A DNA stretch of 64,000 nucleotides from Nonomuraea roseoviolacea subsp. carminata (GTDB lineage Bacteria; Actinomycetota; Actinomycetes; Streptosporangiales; Streptosporangiaceae), in the NCBI RefSeq assembly GCF_024172185.1, contig NZ_JAMZEC010000001.1:5166001-5230000 (forward strand), in the 5' to 3' direction. Of this stretch, positions 38,046 through 45,885 are shown piece by piece. A model generated the notes under the pieces. That model searched no databases. It was not told the origin of the DNA and was given only the letters and a program-made list of their open reading frames with translations. The translations under genes were made by a program, and so were the position numbers. Each line of letters opens with the position of its first letter. Within the stretch, counting starts at the first letter, position 1.

Positions 38046-39905
38046 TCAGGGGCTCAGGATGGCGGGCACCGAGAAGAACACGATCATCGCGATCGCCACG
38101 CACATGAGGAAGCCGATCAGCTCCCACGCCCAGTCGTGGTGCCGGTTCCCGCGGCGCGGCCGGGCGCCCTTGCGGGGCGCCTTCTTGCCCGAGCGGGGCG
38201 GCTTGGCGGGCGTGCCGGAGCGCGGCCGGTCGGCCGGGCCGTTCTTGCCGGAGCGGGGCTTGGCCCCGACCTTGCCGACCTTGCCGTCGTTGCCGTCCTG
38301 GGCGTCCTTGCCGGGTCGCGACGTGAGCGCCGCCTCCTCGCGGGCCTTCGCCGATCGGCCGGCCCGTCCGCGCTCGGCGTCGCGTTCGGCCGGCCAGGAC
38401 CTGTCGTCCCGAACCGTTCCTCCCGACATCGCCTCCCGGACGGCCGGTCCGGTGGGAGAAGGGGCGGCGGGGGACAAGCCGGTGGTTGACGGCCCGGTGG
38501 TTGACGGTCCGGTGGGGGACAGCGCGGGCCCGGCCGCGGCGTCCGCCGGGAGCGGCATGCGGTAGATCGGCTCGGGAGCCCTATCGCGCCGCGCGAAAAG
38601 ACTGCCGGGCGCGCCTTCGCCCGCCGTCCGGGACGGCGGGCCGGACGGCCCGTGGGCGGCCGGGTCGCCGGGACGGACCGCGTCGCGGATCGCGGGCATC
38701 TCCTGCGTGGCCTGCTCGTCGTCCAGCACGTCACCCGGGACCGGCGCCGAGGACGCGCGGCCCCGCGGGCCGCCCGCCGGCGGGAAGACGTCGCCGGTGG
38801 CGAACGCGTCGCCGCCTCCCGGCAGGAAGAACGGCCGCTCTCCCGGCCGCGCCCCCTCCCCGGACTCTCCCGGCCGGGCCCGATCCCGGGAAGCTCCCGG
38901 GCCCCCGGGCTCTCCTGGGCGGGCCCGATCCCGGGAAGCACCCGGGCCCCCGGGCTCTCCTGGGCGGGCCCGATCCCGGGAAGCTCCCAGGCCCCCGGGC
39001 TCTCCCGGGCGTGCCCGCTCCGCGGGCTTCGGGATGAGCCCCTGGTCGCGGGCGGAGGTGAACGCCTGCCACGGCCGTACCAGACCCGTGCTCGGCCGGG
39101 CCCGGTCGGTCGCGGCGAGCGGGTCGCCCACCTTGGGCATCGGCTCGGTCGTCGCCTCATGCGGCGGCACGCGGGACGGCGACGGCGGCTTGAGCAGCTC
39201 GGCCGGGAACAGCCCCGTGCTCGTCAGCGGGTCGCGCTCGCCGAGCGGCAGCGGCCAGACCGGCGGCACCGGCCAGCGCGGCCTGACGAACATCGGCGCG
39301 GCGTCGGCCGAACGGGACCCGGCGAAGTGGATGCGCAGCGCGCCGGGCGGCTCCGGCCACGGCAGGCGGCCGAGCACGTCGCGCAGCGGCGCGACGCCCA
39401 GGGCGCCGTACACGTCGGCGGCCGGCTTGGGCATGCGGCGGGCGGCGGCGCGGTCGAGCGCGGCGCCGAGCAGCCGGCGGTAGCGGTGCGCGGCGGCGCT
39501 CACCAGCTCGCCGGCCGTGTCGGGCGCCACGTCGAGCACCCAGGCCAGCTCGGCGCGGTCCAGGCCGCACACCTCGGACAGAAGGAGCACCTCGCGGTGG
39601 TGCGGGCGCAGCTCGTGCAGCGTGCGCTCCACCAGGGCGGAGGCGGGATCGATGAGCGGGTCGACGACAGGGGGCGCGTAGACGACGTCACGGCGCCGGA
39701 TCTCGCGGCGGGCGAGCGCGTACAGCGCGGCGCGGGGCGGGGCCGTCGCGGGGACGCTGGTGAGAACGGTCACCAGCACGTCGGCGGCGGAGCCGTGGTC
39801 GCCGAGCTGGTCGGCGCAGTACGCGAACAGCCCGGCGGCGTGACTGTCGTAGAGCTCGGCGACCAGCTCGGCGCGGGCACGCTGGTCGGTGAGCGGCTGT
39901 GTCAC
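38046..39905 (-). CDS. Sigma-70-like protein with long disordered linker and C-terminal membrane anchor
   Basis: About 619 residues from GTG 39905 (GAGGAA 7 bases upstream). Residues 1-60 look like a worn sigma region 2 (AELVAELYDSHAAGLFAYCADQLGDHGSAADVLVTVLTSVP); residues about 90-145 are a sigma region 4-like helix-turn-helix (LRPHHREVLLLSEVCGLDRAELAWVLDVAPDTAGELVSAAAHRYRRLL). Then come about 440 residues of low-complexity Pro/Gly/Arg/Ala sequence with three 15-residue repeats, a basic stretch (KKAPRKGARPRRGNRHH), and one C-terminal membrane helix (WELIGFLMCVAIAMIVFFSV). The basic run before the helix predicts that the sigma-like part is in the cytoplasm. It stands alone, divergent from the opu operon. 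Whether it still works with RNA polymerase cannot be told. Confidence 0.8.
   Translation of the reverse strand: MTQPLTDQRARAELVAELYDSHAAGLFAYCADQLGDHGSAADVLVTVLTSVPATAPPRAALYALARREIRRRDVVYAPPVVDPLIDPASALVERTLHELRPHHREVLLLSEVCGLDRAELAWVLDVAPDTAGELVSAAAHRYRRLLGAALDRAAARRMPKPAADVYGALGVAPLRDVLGRLPWPEPPGALRIHFAGSRSADAAPMFVRPRWPVPPVWPLPLGERDPLTSTGLFPAELLKPPSPSRVPPHEATTEPMPKVGDPLAATDRARPSTGLVRPWQAFTSARDQGLIPKPAERARPGEPGGLGASRDRARPGEPGGPGASRDRARPGEPGGPGASRDRARPGESGEGARPGERPFFLPGGGDAFATGDVFPPAGGPRGRASSAPVPGDVLDDEQATQEMPAIRDAVRPGDPAAHGPSGPPSRTAGEGAPGSLFARRDRAPEPIYRMPLPADAAAGPALSPTGPSTTGPSTTGLSPAAPSPTGPAVREAMSGGTVRDDRSWPAERDAERGRAGRSAKAREEAALTSRPGKDAQDGNDGKVGKVGAKPRSGKNGPADRPRSGTPAKPPRSGKKAPRKGARPRRGNRHHDWAWELIGFLMCVAIAMIVFFSVPAILSP
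38876..39010. repeat. Three 45-bp tandem repeats inside the sigma-like gene
   Basis: Units start at 38876, 38921 and 38966, with a degenerate fourth start at 39011. The period of 45 keeps the frame. On the coding strand each unit encodes a 15-residue block of the type RARPGEPGGPGASRD. The units differ by only a few bases, so the expansion is recent. Confidence 0.9.
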
Positions 39906-40184
39906 GGGCCGTTCCTCTTGCTGAAGTGCTGCGGTGGGGGGCGAAGCAGGGGCGGGCGGGCCTGGGGGGACTGCCCGACGGTGAGGCAATCATGCCAAGT
40001 CGCCACCATCGGCGCATCAAGAGATCCGGTTTTGTTGTGAATTCCGGCTGGTGAAGTGAAGCGTTTAACCGTGGGGGTGACGCGACACACCGCCGTCCGT
40101 CGCCCTAGTGTGGGCCTCCAAGAGATCATGCGGCGGTCGTGGCAGGGGGGCCACGGCCCTGCCCGGGCAAGCGAGAGGTCGCGC

Positions 40185-41243
40185 GTGATCACATTCGACG
40201 CCGTCACGAAACGGTACGCGGACGGCACGGTGGCCGTGGACAACCTGTCACTCGAAGCGCCCACGGGCGAGATCACGGTGTTCGTCGGGCCGTCGGGCTG
40301 CGGCAAGACCACGTCCCTGCGGATGATCAACCGGATGATCGACGCGACGGAGGGGCGCATCCTCCTCGACGGCGACCCGGTGCAGGACATCGACCCGCCC
40401 AAGCTGCGGCGCGGCATCGGCTACGTCATCCAGCAGGCCGGCCTCTTCCCCCACAAGAAGATCGTCGACAACGTCGCCACGGTGCCGCTGCTGCTCGGCT
40501 GGGACCGCGGCAAGGCCCGCAGCCGGGCCATGGAGCTGCTCGAACGCGTGGGCCTCGACCCCGCGATGGGCGAGCGCTACCCGTTCCAGCTCTCCGGCGG
40601 CCAGCAGCAGCGCGTCGGCGTGGCCAGGGCGCTGGCCGCCGACCCGCCCGTGCTGCTCATGGACGAGCCGTTCAGCGCCGTCGACCCGATCGTGCGCACC
40701 AGCCTGCAGGACGAGCTGCTGCGGCTCCAGGCCGAGCTGAACAAGACGATCGTCTTCGTCACCCACGACATCGACGAGGCCATCAAGCTGGGCGACCGGG
40801 TGGCCGTGCTGCGCGTCGGCGGGCGGCTGGCGCAGCTCGCCGACCCCAAGACGCTCTTGTCGGAGCCGGCCGACGACTTCGTCCGCGAGTTCCTCGGCCA
40901 CGACCGGGGCATCCGCCGCCTGCAGTTCGTCGGCACCGACGGGCTGCGGCTACGCACCGACCTGACCGTGCCCGCCGGCTTCTCCGGCGGCTCGCCCGAG
41001 CCCTGGGTGCTCGCCGTCTCCGACGACGGCCGGCCGGTCGGCTGGCTGCGGGGCGACGGCGGCGGCGAGCCGGAGCCGTACGGCACCTTCCGGCCCGGCC
41101 GCGACTCCATGCGCTCCGCCCTCGACGCGGCGCTGCTGTCGCCGTCCGGGTGCGCGGTGGCGGTCGGCGAGGACGGCAAGGTGGTCGGCGTGGCCACCCG
41201 TGAGGTCCTCGACGCGGCGCTCGCGGAGGCCGCCGATGGGTGA
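40185..41243 (+). CDS. opuCA: Osmoprotectant (glycine betaine/carnitine/choline) ABC transporter ATP-binding protein
   Basis: A 352-residue ATPase. Walker A GPSGCGKTTSLRMINRM, Q-loop VIQQAGLFPH, signature LSGGQQQRVGVARAL, Walker B PVLLMDEPFSAVD, and H-loop VTHDIDEA are all seen. The MINRMIDATEGRILLDG and HDRGIRRL segments are typical of OpuCA/ProV-type ATPases. The C-terminal 100 residues are a worn CBS-like regulatory region. GTG 40185 is chosen for GAGAGG 6 bases upstream; earlier codons lack support. First gene of a four-gene operon with overlapping ends. Confidence 0.9.
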   Translation: MITFDAVTKRYADGTVAVDNLSLEAPTGEITVFVGPSGCGKTTSLRMINRMIDATEGRILLDGDPVQDIDPPKLRRGIGYVIQQAGLFPHKKIVDNVATVPLLLGWDRGKARSRAMELLERVGLDPAMGERYPFQLSGGQQQRVGVARALAADPPVLLMDEPFSAVDPIVRTSLQDELLRLQAELNKTIVFVTHDIDEAIKLGDRVAVLRVGGRLAQLADPKTLLSEPADDFVREFLGHDRGIRRLQFVGTDGLRLRTDLTVPAGFSGGSPEPWVLAVSDDGRPVGWLRGDGGGEPEPYGTFRPGRDSMRSALDAALLSPSGCAVAVGEDGKVVGVATREVLDAALAEAADG

Positions 41244-41937
41244 GCCGCTGCTGGCACGCCTGATCGCGGACGGGCCCCCGTCGCTGTGGGAGTGGTTCGC
41301 CCGCAACTGGGACACCGGCCGGGCCGGGAGCGTCAAGGACCTCCTCGGCGACCACCTCGTCATGTCCCTCGTGCCGATCGTCGCCGGCCTCGTGCTGGCC
41401 CTGCCGCTCGGCCTGGCCAGCGCCCGCTGGCGGTGGCTCTACCAGCCGACGGCCGGCGTGTTCAACGTCGTGTACGCGCTGCCGTCGCTGCCGGTCTTCA
41501 TGCTGCTCATCTCGGTCACCGGCCTGTCCAAGACCACGGTGATCATCCCGCTCACGTTCTACGCGATCGCCGTGCTGCTGCCCGCCGTGGTGGACGGCCT
41601 CGGCTCGGTGCCCGACCACGTGCGCCAGTCGGCCGTGGCGATGGGCTTCACGCCGCTGCGCCGCCTCGTCCAGGTCGAGCTGCCGATCGCCGTGCCGGTC
41701 GTGCTGGCCGGGCTGCGGGTCGTCGCGGTCTCCAGCATCAGCCTGGTCAGCGTCGGCGCGCTGATCGGCCAGGGCGGCCTCGGGATGCTGTTCACCCGGG
41801 CCTACCAGAACCCGTTCCTGCCGCCGGTCATCGTCGGCATCGTGCTCATCGTGGCGCTCGCGCTGGTCGCCGACGGGCTGCTCGTCCTCGCGCAGCGGCT
41901 GCTGACCCCGTGGGTGCGGGCGAGGAGGGCATCGTGA
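41236..41937 (+). CDS. opuCB: Osmoprotectant ABC transporter permease
   Basis: A 233-residue inner-membrane permease with five or six hydrophobic segments. The binding-protein-dependent transport signature is in VRQSAVAMGFTPLRRLVQVELPIAVPVVLAGLRVVAVSSISLVSVGALIGQGGLG. It overlaps the ATPase gene by 8 bp and the second permease by 4 bp. It is the first of two membrane subunits, which form a heterodimer in OpuC/OsmU-type importers. Confidence 0.9.
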   Translation: MGEPLLARLIADGPPSLWEWFARNWDTGRAGSVKDLLGDHLVMSLVPIVAGLVLALPLGLASARWRWLYQPTAGVFNVVYALPSLPVFMLLISVTGLSKTTVIIPLTFYAIAVLLPAVVDGLGSVPDHVRQSAVAMGFTPLRRLVQVELPIAVPVVLAGLRVVAVSSISLVSVGALIGQGGLGMLFTRAYQNPFLPPVIVGIVLIVALALVADGLLVLAQRLLTPWVRARRAS

Positions 41938-42632
41938 GCTGGCTCAGCGACTTCTTCGGCGACCCGGCCAACTGGTCGGGCCCCGACGGCATCCCCGCCC
42001 GGCTGCTGGAGCACCTGGAGTTCTCCGCGCTGGCCCTGGCCCTGGCCATGCTGGTCGCGATCCCGCTCGGGCTGCTCATCGGGCACACCGGCCGCGGCGG
42101 CGTCGTCGTGGTCATCTCCGCCAACCTCGCCCGGGCCCTGCCCACGCTGGGCCTGCTGGTGCTGTTCGTGCTGCTGCTCGGCACCGCCTCGATCCTGCCG
42201 GTCATCATCCCGCTGGTGCTGCTGGCGATCCCGCCGATCCTGGTCAACACCTTCGAGGGGATCCGCGGCGTCGATCCGGAGCTGCGCGACGCCGCGTACG
42301 GGATGGGCCTGACCGGCGGGCAGGTGCTCGGCCGGGTGCTGGTGCCGGTGGCGCTGCCGCTCATCCTGCTCGGGCTCCGGCTGTCGGCCATCCAGGTCGT
42401 CGCGACCACGACGGTCGCCGCGTACACCGGGCTGGGCGGGCTCGGCAGGTTCGTGATCGACGGGTTCGCGACCAAGGATTACGCGAGCGTCGTCGGGGGT
42501 TCTGTACTGATTGTGCTGTTCGCACTCGCGGTGCAGCTCGTCTTCACGCTTCTCCAGCGGACGACGGTCTCGCCCGGCGTGAGCCGGCGGGTCAAGGTCC
42601 GCCAGGTGGCCTCAGGAAGGGAAACAACGTGA
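41934..42632 (+). CDS. opuCD: Osmoprotectant ABC transporter permease, second subunit
   Basis: A 232-residue permease with the EAA-loop LRDAAYGMGLTGGQVLGRVLVPVALPLILLGLRLSAIQVVATTTVAAYTGLGGLGRFVIDGFA and several membrane helices (VVVVISANLARALPTLGLLVLFVLLLGT). Start GTG overlaps the preceding stop (GTGA). Its stop overlaps the start of the binding-protein gene. It completes the membrane channel. Confidence 0.9.
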   Translation: MSWLSDFFGDPANWSGPDGIPARLLEHLEFSALALALAMLVAIPLGLLIGHTGRGGVVVVISANLARALPTLGLLVLFVLLLGTASILPVIIPLVLLAIPPILVNTFEGIRGVDPELRDAAYGMGLTGGQVLGRVLVPVALPLILLGLRLSAIQVVATTTVAAYTGLGGLGRFVIDGFATKDYASVVGGSVLIVLFALAVQLVFTLLQRTTVSPGVSRRVKVRQVASGRETT

Positions 42633-43564
42633 TGAGACGTAGGTTCGGCACCGCGGCGGTGCTTCTGACGGCGGCGCTGGCCCTCACGGCGTGCGGCGGC
42701 GGTGGTGGCGGCGGCAACCCGCTCGACACCTCCAGCGCGGCGCCCAGCGGCTCCGCGACGGCCGGCGGTGGCAGGGGCGGCAAGGCCGTCATCGGCTCGT
42801 TCGACTTCGACGAGAGCGTGCTGCTGGGCTCCATCTACGCCCAGGCGCTGGAGTCCAAGGGTGTGCAGGTCGAGGAGAAGCAGCGCATCGGCAGCCGCGA
42901 GGTCGTCTACGACCAGGTCAAGAGCGGCGGGCTGACCGTCGTGCCGGAGTACAACGGCAACCTGCTCGCCTTCATCGACCTGCAGAACAAGGCGAGCACC
43001 ACCGACGACGTCAACGCGGCGCTGAAGGAGAAGCTCCCGGCCGAGCTGGAGGTCCTCGCCTCCTCGCCCGCCGAGGACAAGGACACCCTCTCGGTCACCA
43101 AGGACACGCAGGCCAAGCAGTCCCTCAACAGCATGGAGGACCTGGCCAAGGTGTCGAAGACCATGACCGTCGGCGGCCCGCCCGAGTTCAAGAAGCGCTG
43201 GGAGGCGCGCTTCAAGGAGGTGTACGGGCTGCAGTTCAAGGAGTGGAAGCCCACCGGCCCCACCACGGCCGACGCCATCAAGGACGGCTCCATCCAGGTC
43301 GGCAACGTCTTCACCACCGACCCCAAGATGACCGCCAACAACCTCGTGCCGCTGCAGGACCCGAAGAACATCTTCCCCGCGCAGAACGTCACGCCCCTGC
43401 TCAACAAGGCCGCGGCGACCGACACGATCAGGACCACCCTGGACGCCGTCTCCGCCAAGCTCACGACGCAGTCGCTGCAGGACATGATGCAGAAGATCAG
43501 CGTCAACAAGGACGAGCCGGCCACGGTCGCCAAGGAGTGGCTGACCAGCAACGGGCTGGCCTGA
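42629..43564 (+). CDS. opuCC: Osmoprotectant-binding lipoprotein
   Basis: A 311-residue exported lipoprotein: MRRRFGTAAVLLTAALALTACG gives a signal peptide with lipobox LTAC. The mature part is an OpuAC-type binding domain: VIGSFDFDESVLLGSIYAQALESKGV, KQRIGSREVVYDQVKSG, VVPEYNGNLLAF and a C-terminal LNKAAATDTIRTTLDAVSAKLT. A GTG at 42629 overlaps the permease stop; the ATG at 42632 is the alternative, with GGAAGGG upstream. It captures quaternary amine osmoprotectants outside the membrane. A strong hairpin follows the operon. Confidence 0.92.
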   Translation: MMRRRFGTAAVLLTAALALTACGGGGGGGNPLDTSSAAPSGSATAGGGRGGKAVIGSFDFDESVLLGSIYAQALESKGVQVEEKQRIGSREVVYDQVKSGGLTVVPEYNGNLLAFIDLQNKASTTDDVNAALKEKLPAELEVLASSPAEDKDTLSVTKDTQAKQSLNSMEDLAKVSKTMTVGGPPEFKKRWEARFKEVYGLQFKEWKPTGPTTADAIKDGSIQVGNVFTTDPKMTANNLVPLQDPKNIFPAQNVTPLLNKAAATDTIRTTLDAVSAKLTTQSLQDMMQKISVNKDEPATVAKEWLTSNGLA

Positions 43565-43568
43565 CCCC

Positions 43569-43604
43569 GGTGACGGGCCCCGCCGTCACGCGGGGCCCGT
43601 CACC
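43569..43604 (+). terminator. 15-bp perfect hairpin after the opu operon
   Basis: GGTGACGGGCCCCGC (43569-43583) pairs perfectly with 43590-43604 around a 6-base loop. It begins 5 bp after the binding-protein stop. There is no T-run, as usual for strong GC-rich actinobacterial terminators. Symmetric, it may also act on transcripts from the other side. Confidence 0.75.
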
Positions 43605-43634
43605 ACTCACCGCCACGCGTCTTCGGAGGGGACG

Positions 43635-44114
43635 TTGGAATTCACGGAGGCGATGGCCCAGCTCGCCGCCGGCGTGTCGGTGGTGACCGTGCGGGACGGG
43701 CGTGACGACCTCGGCACCACGGTGTCGGCGGTCATGTCGGTCTCGCTCGACCCGCCGCTCGTCCTGGTCAGCCTGGCCGCTGACGGCTACCTCTGCGAGG
43801 TGCTGCTGCGGCAGGACCGGTGGGCGGCCTCGCTCCTGTCAGCAGGCCAGGCCGCGATCGCCAGCCGCTTCGCCGCCGCCGGCCGCCCCAGCGCCCGCCA
43901 CCTCGTGGCGGGCGTCCCGCACCACCGCGGCCCCCACTCCGACGCGATCGTCGTCGAGAACGGGGTCACCGCCCTGGAGGCCGAGACGACGCAGGTGATA
44001 CCGGCGGGCGACCACACGCTGTTCCTGGCCCGCGTGCTGGACGTCGCCTACATCACCCCGGCCCTGGCCCCGCTCGTCCGCCTGCGCGGCCGCTACCGCC
44101 CCATGGGCGGCTGA
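43635..44114 (+). CDS. Flavin reductase-family (FMN-binding split-barrel) protein
   Basis: A 159-residue protein of the flavin reductase domain family: TEAMAQLAAGVSVVTVRDGRDDLGTTVSAVMSVSLDPPLVLVSLA is the FMN-binding start, and RWAASLLSAGQAAIASRFA and the final RLRGRYRP are typical. These proteins reduce flavin with NAD(P)H for a partner monooxygenase or act on their own. No partner is adjacent. The start codon is TTG, supported by GGAGGGG upstream. It ends 3 bp from the convergent sppA gene. Confidence 0.87.
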   Translation: MEFTEAMAQLAAGVSVVTVRDGRDDLGTTVSAVMSVSLDPPLVLVSLAADGYLCEVLLRQDRWAASLLSAGQAAIASRFAAAGRPSARHLVAGVPHHRGPHSDAIVVENGVTALEAETTQVIPAGDHTLFLARVLDVAYITPALAPLVRLRGRYRPMGG

Positions 44115-44117
44115 CAC

Positions 44118-45815
44118 TCAACGGATGGCGTACCACCCGGGCAGGGCCAGCGGACCCGCGGCCGGCAGCCCCAGCTCGGCCGACAGCCGGGCCAGCGGCC
44201 CCCACGCGTCGATCCGGACCCGGGCCAGCGCCGCCGCCTTGTCCTCGCTCGACTCCGCCCCGCGCAGCCGCTCCAGCGGGTGGATGCGCGGGTAGATCCG
44301 CACCGGGGCGTCCTCGGCCAGGCCCGCCCGCCTGCGCGCCACGGCCAGCGCGTCCTCCAGGCCGCCCAGCTCGTCCACCAGCCCGCGCTCCCGGGCGTCG
44401 GCGCCGGTCCAGACCCGGCCCCGGGCCAGCTCGTGGGCGCGTTCGCGGGTCAGGTCGCGCGACTGCGCCACCTTGCCCACGAAGTCGTCGTAGATGCGGT
44501 CCAGCCAGGCGTTCACCCGCTCCCACTGCTCGGGCGAGAAGCCGCGCGTGGTGGAGAACATCCCGGCGTTCGCGCCGCCGGCCACCAGCTCGGAGTTGAC
44601 GCCGATCCGCTCCAGCAGCTCGGACAGGACGGGCTTGCCGCCGAAGACGCCGATCGAGCCGGTCAGGGTCCCCGGCTGGGCGACGATCACGTCGGCGGCC
44701 ATGGAGACGAAGTAGCCGCCCGAGGCGGCCAGGTCGCCCATCGACACGATGACCGGCTTGACCTTGCGGGTCAGCACCACCTCGCGCCACACGGTGTCGG
44801 AGGCCACGTACGAGCCGCCGGGACTGTCCACCCGGAACACGACCGCCTTGACGTGGTCGTCGCGCCGGGCGGCGCGCAGCGCGGCGCTGACCGTGTCGGA
44901 CCCCATCGCGCCGCCGCCGCCGAGCGGGCTGCGACCGCTGCGGCCCATCCTGATCTGCCCGTGACCCTGGACGAGCGCGACCCCGTCGGCCGTGGGGTTG
45001 GGCAGCTTCCGCACGACGGCGGCCCGGGCGTAGCGGGAGACGTACTGCAGGTGCGCCTCGCCGCCGGCGGCCTTCTTGACCTCGTCGTACACCTCGTCGC
45101 GGTACGCGAGCCCGTCCACCAGCCCGGCCTCGACCGCCTCGGAGCCGATGAACGGGCCCCGGTCGATCAGCTCGCGCACCTTGGCCGGGTCCAGCCGCCG
45201 TCCCTCGGCGATGCCCGCCACGACCTGGTCGACGACGGACTCGACGATCCGCTCCATCGACTCGCGGTGCGGCTCGGTCATGTGGTCCTGGGTGAAGGTG
45301 TTGGCGGCGGTCTTGTACTCGTGCCGCTGGCCCATCTCGTACCCGACGCCCAGCTTGCCCAGCGCCCCCTTGACGAAGCGCTGCTCCAGCGCCACGCCGG
45401 TCAGCCCGACGTCGCCGCTGGGCTGGAGGTAGACGCGCTCGAAGGCGCTGGCCAGGTAGTAGGGGACGGTGCCGTTGCCGAACTCGCCGTAGGTCTCGGA
45501 GAAGGCGACGGTCAGCTTGCCGGAGGCGCGGAAGCGGGTCACGGCCTGCCGCAGCTCCTGGACCACGGCCAGCCCGAGCGGGTTCCCGCCGATCTTCACG
45601 ACCAGCGCCTTGACCCGGGAGTCGCCGCGCCCGCGCTTGAGTCCGGCGAGCACGTCGGACAGGCGCGGCTTGCGCATGGACAGCACGGCCGACAACGGAT
45701 CGGTGGGCGGCCCCTCGGTGAGGCCCTCGGTGAGGTCCAGCTCCAGGACAAGCGGGGCGGTGCGCCGCTGACGAAGCTTGTCCACGGTCTCGAAGATCGC
45801 CTTGCCTGCGTCCAT
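44118..45815 (-). CDS. sppA: Signal peptide peptidase SppA (long form, tandem S49 domains)
   Basis: A 565-residue protease with two S49 domains. The second carries the Ser: VSMGDLAASGGYFVSMAADVIVAQPGTLTGSIGVFGG. The first carries the Lys in RHEYKTAANTFTQDHMTEPHRE; this Ser/Lys dyad is that of SppA 67K-type enzymes. It degrades cleaved signal peptides in the membrane. No N-terminal membrane anchor is visible, unlike E. coli SppA, so membrane attachment would have to be peripheral or the protein may be cytoplasmic. It is separated by 70 bp from the subtilase gene downstream of... its start and convergent with the flavin reductase. Confidence 0.9.
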   Translation of the reverse strand: MDAGKAIFETVDKLRQRRTAPLVLELDLTEGLTEGPPTDPLSAVLSMRKPRLSDVLAGLKRGRGDSRVKALVVKIGGNPLGLAVVQELRQAVTRFRASGKLTVAFSETYGEFGNGTVPYYLASAFERVYLQPSGDVGLTGVALEQRFVKGALGKLGVGYEMGQRHEYKTAANTFTQDHMTEPHRESMERIVESVVDQVVAGIAEGRRLDPAKVRELIDRGPFIGSEAVEAGLVDGLAYRDEVYDEVKKAAGGEAHLQYVSRYARAAVVRKLPNPTADGVALVQGHGQIRMGRSGRSPLGGGGAMGSDTVSAALRAARRDDHVKAVVFRVDSPGGSYVASDTVWREVVLTRKVKPVIVSMGDLAASGGYFVSMAADVIVAQPGTLTGSIGVFGGKPVLSELLERIGVNSELVAGGANAGMFSTTRGFSPEQWERVNAWLDRIYDDFVGKVAQSRDLTRERAHELARGRVWTGADARERGLVDELGGLEDALAVARRRAGLAEDAPVRIYPRIHPLERLRGAESSEDKAAALARVRIDAWGPLARLSAELGLPAAGPLALPGWYAIR

Positions 45816-45885
45816 GAAGCCACCCTAAGCGACACATCTCGGACGTACGCGGCCATCTTCTGGCGAATGGTGGCAACGGGCGGCG

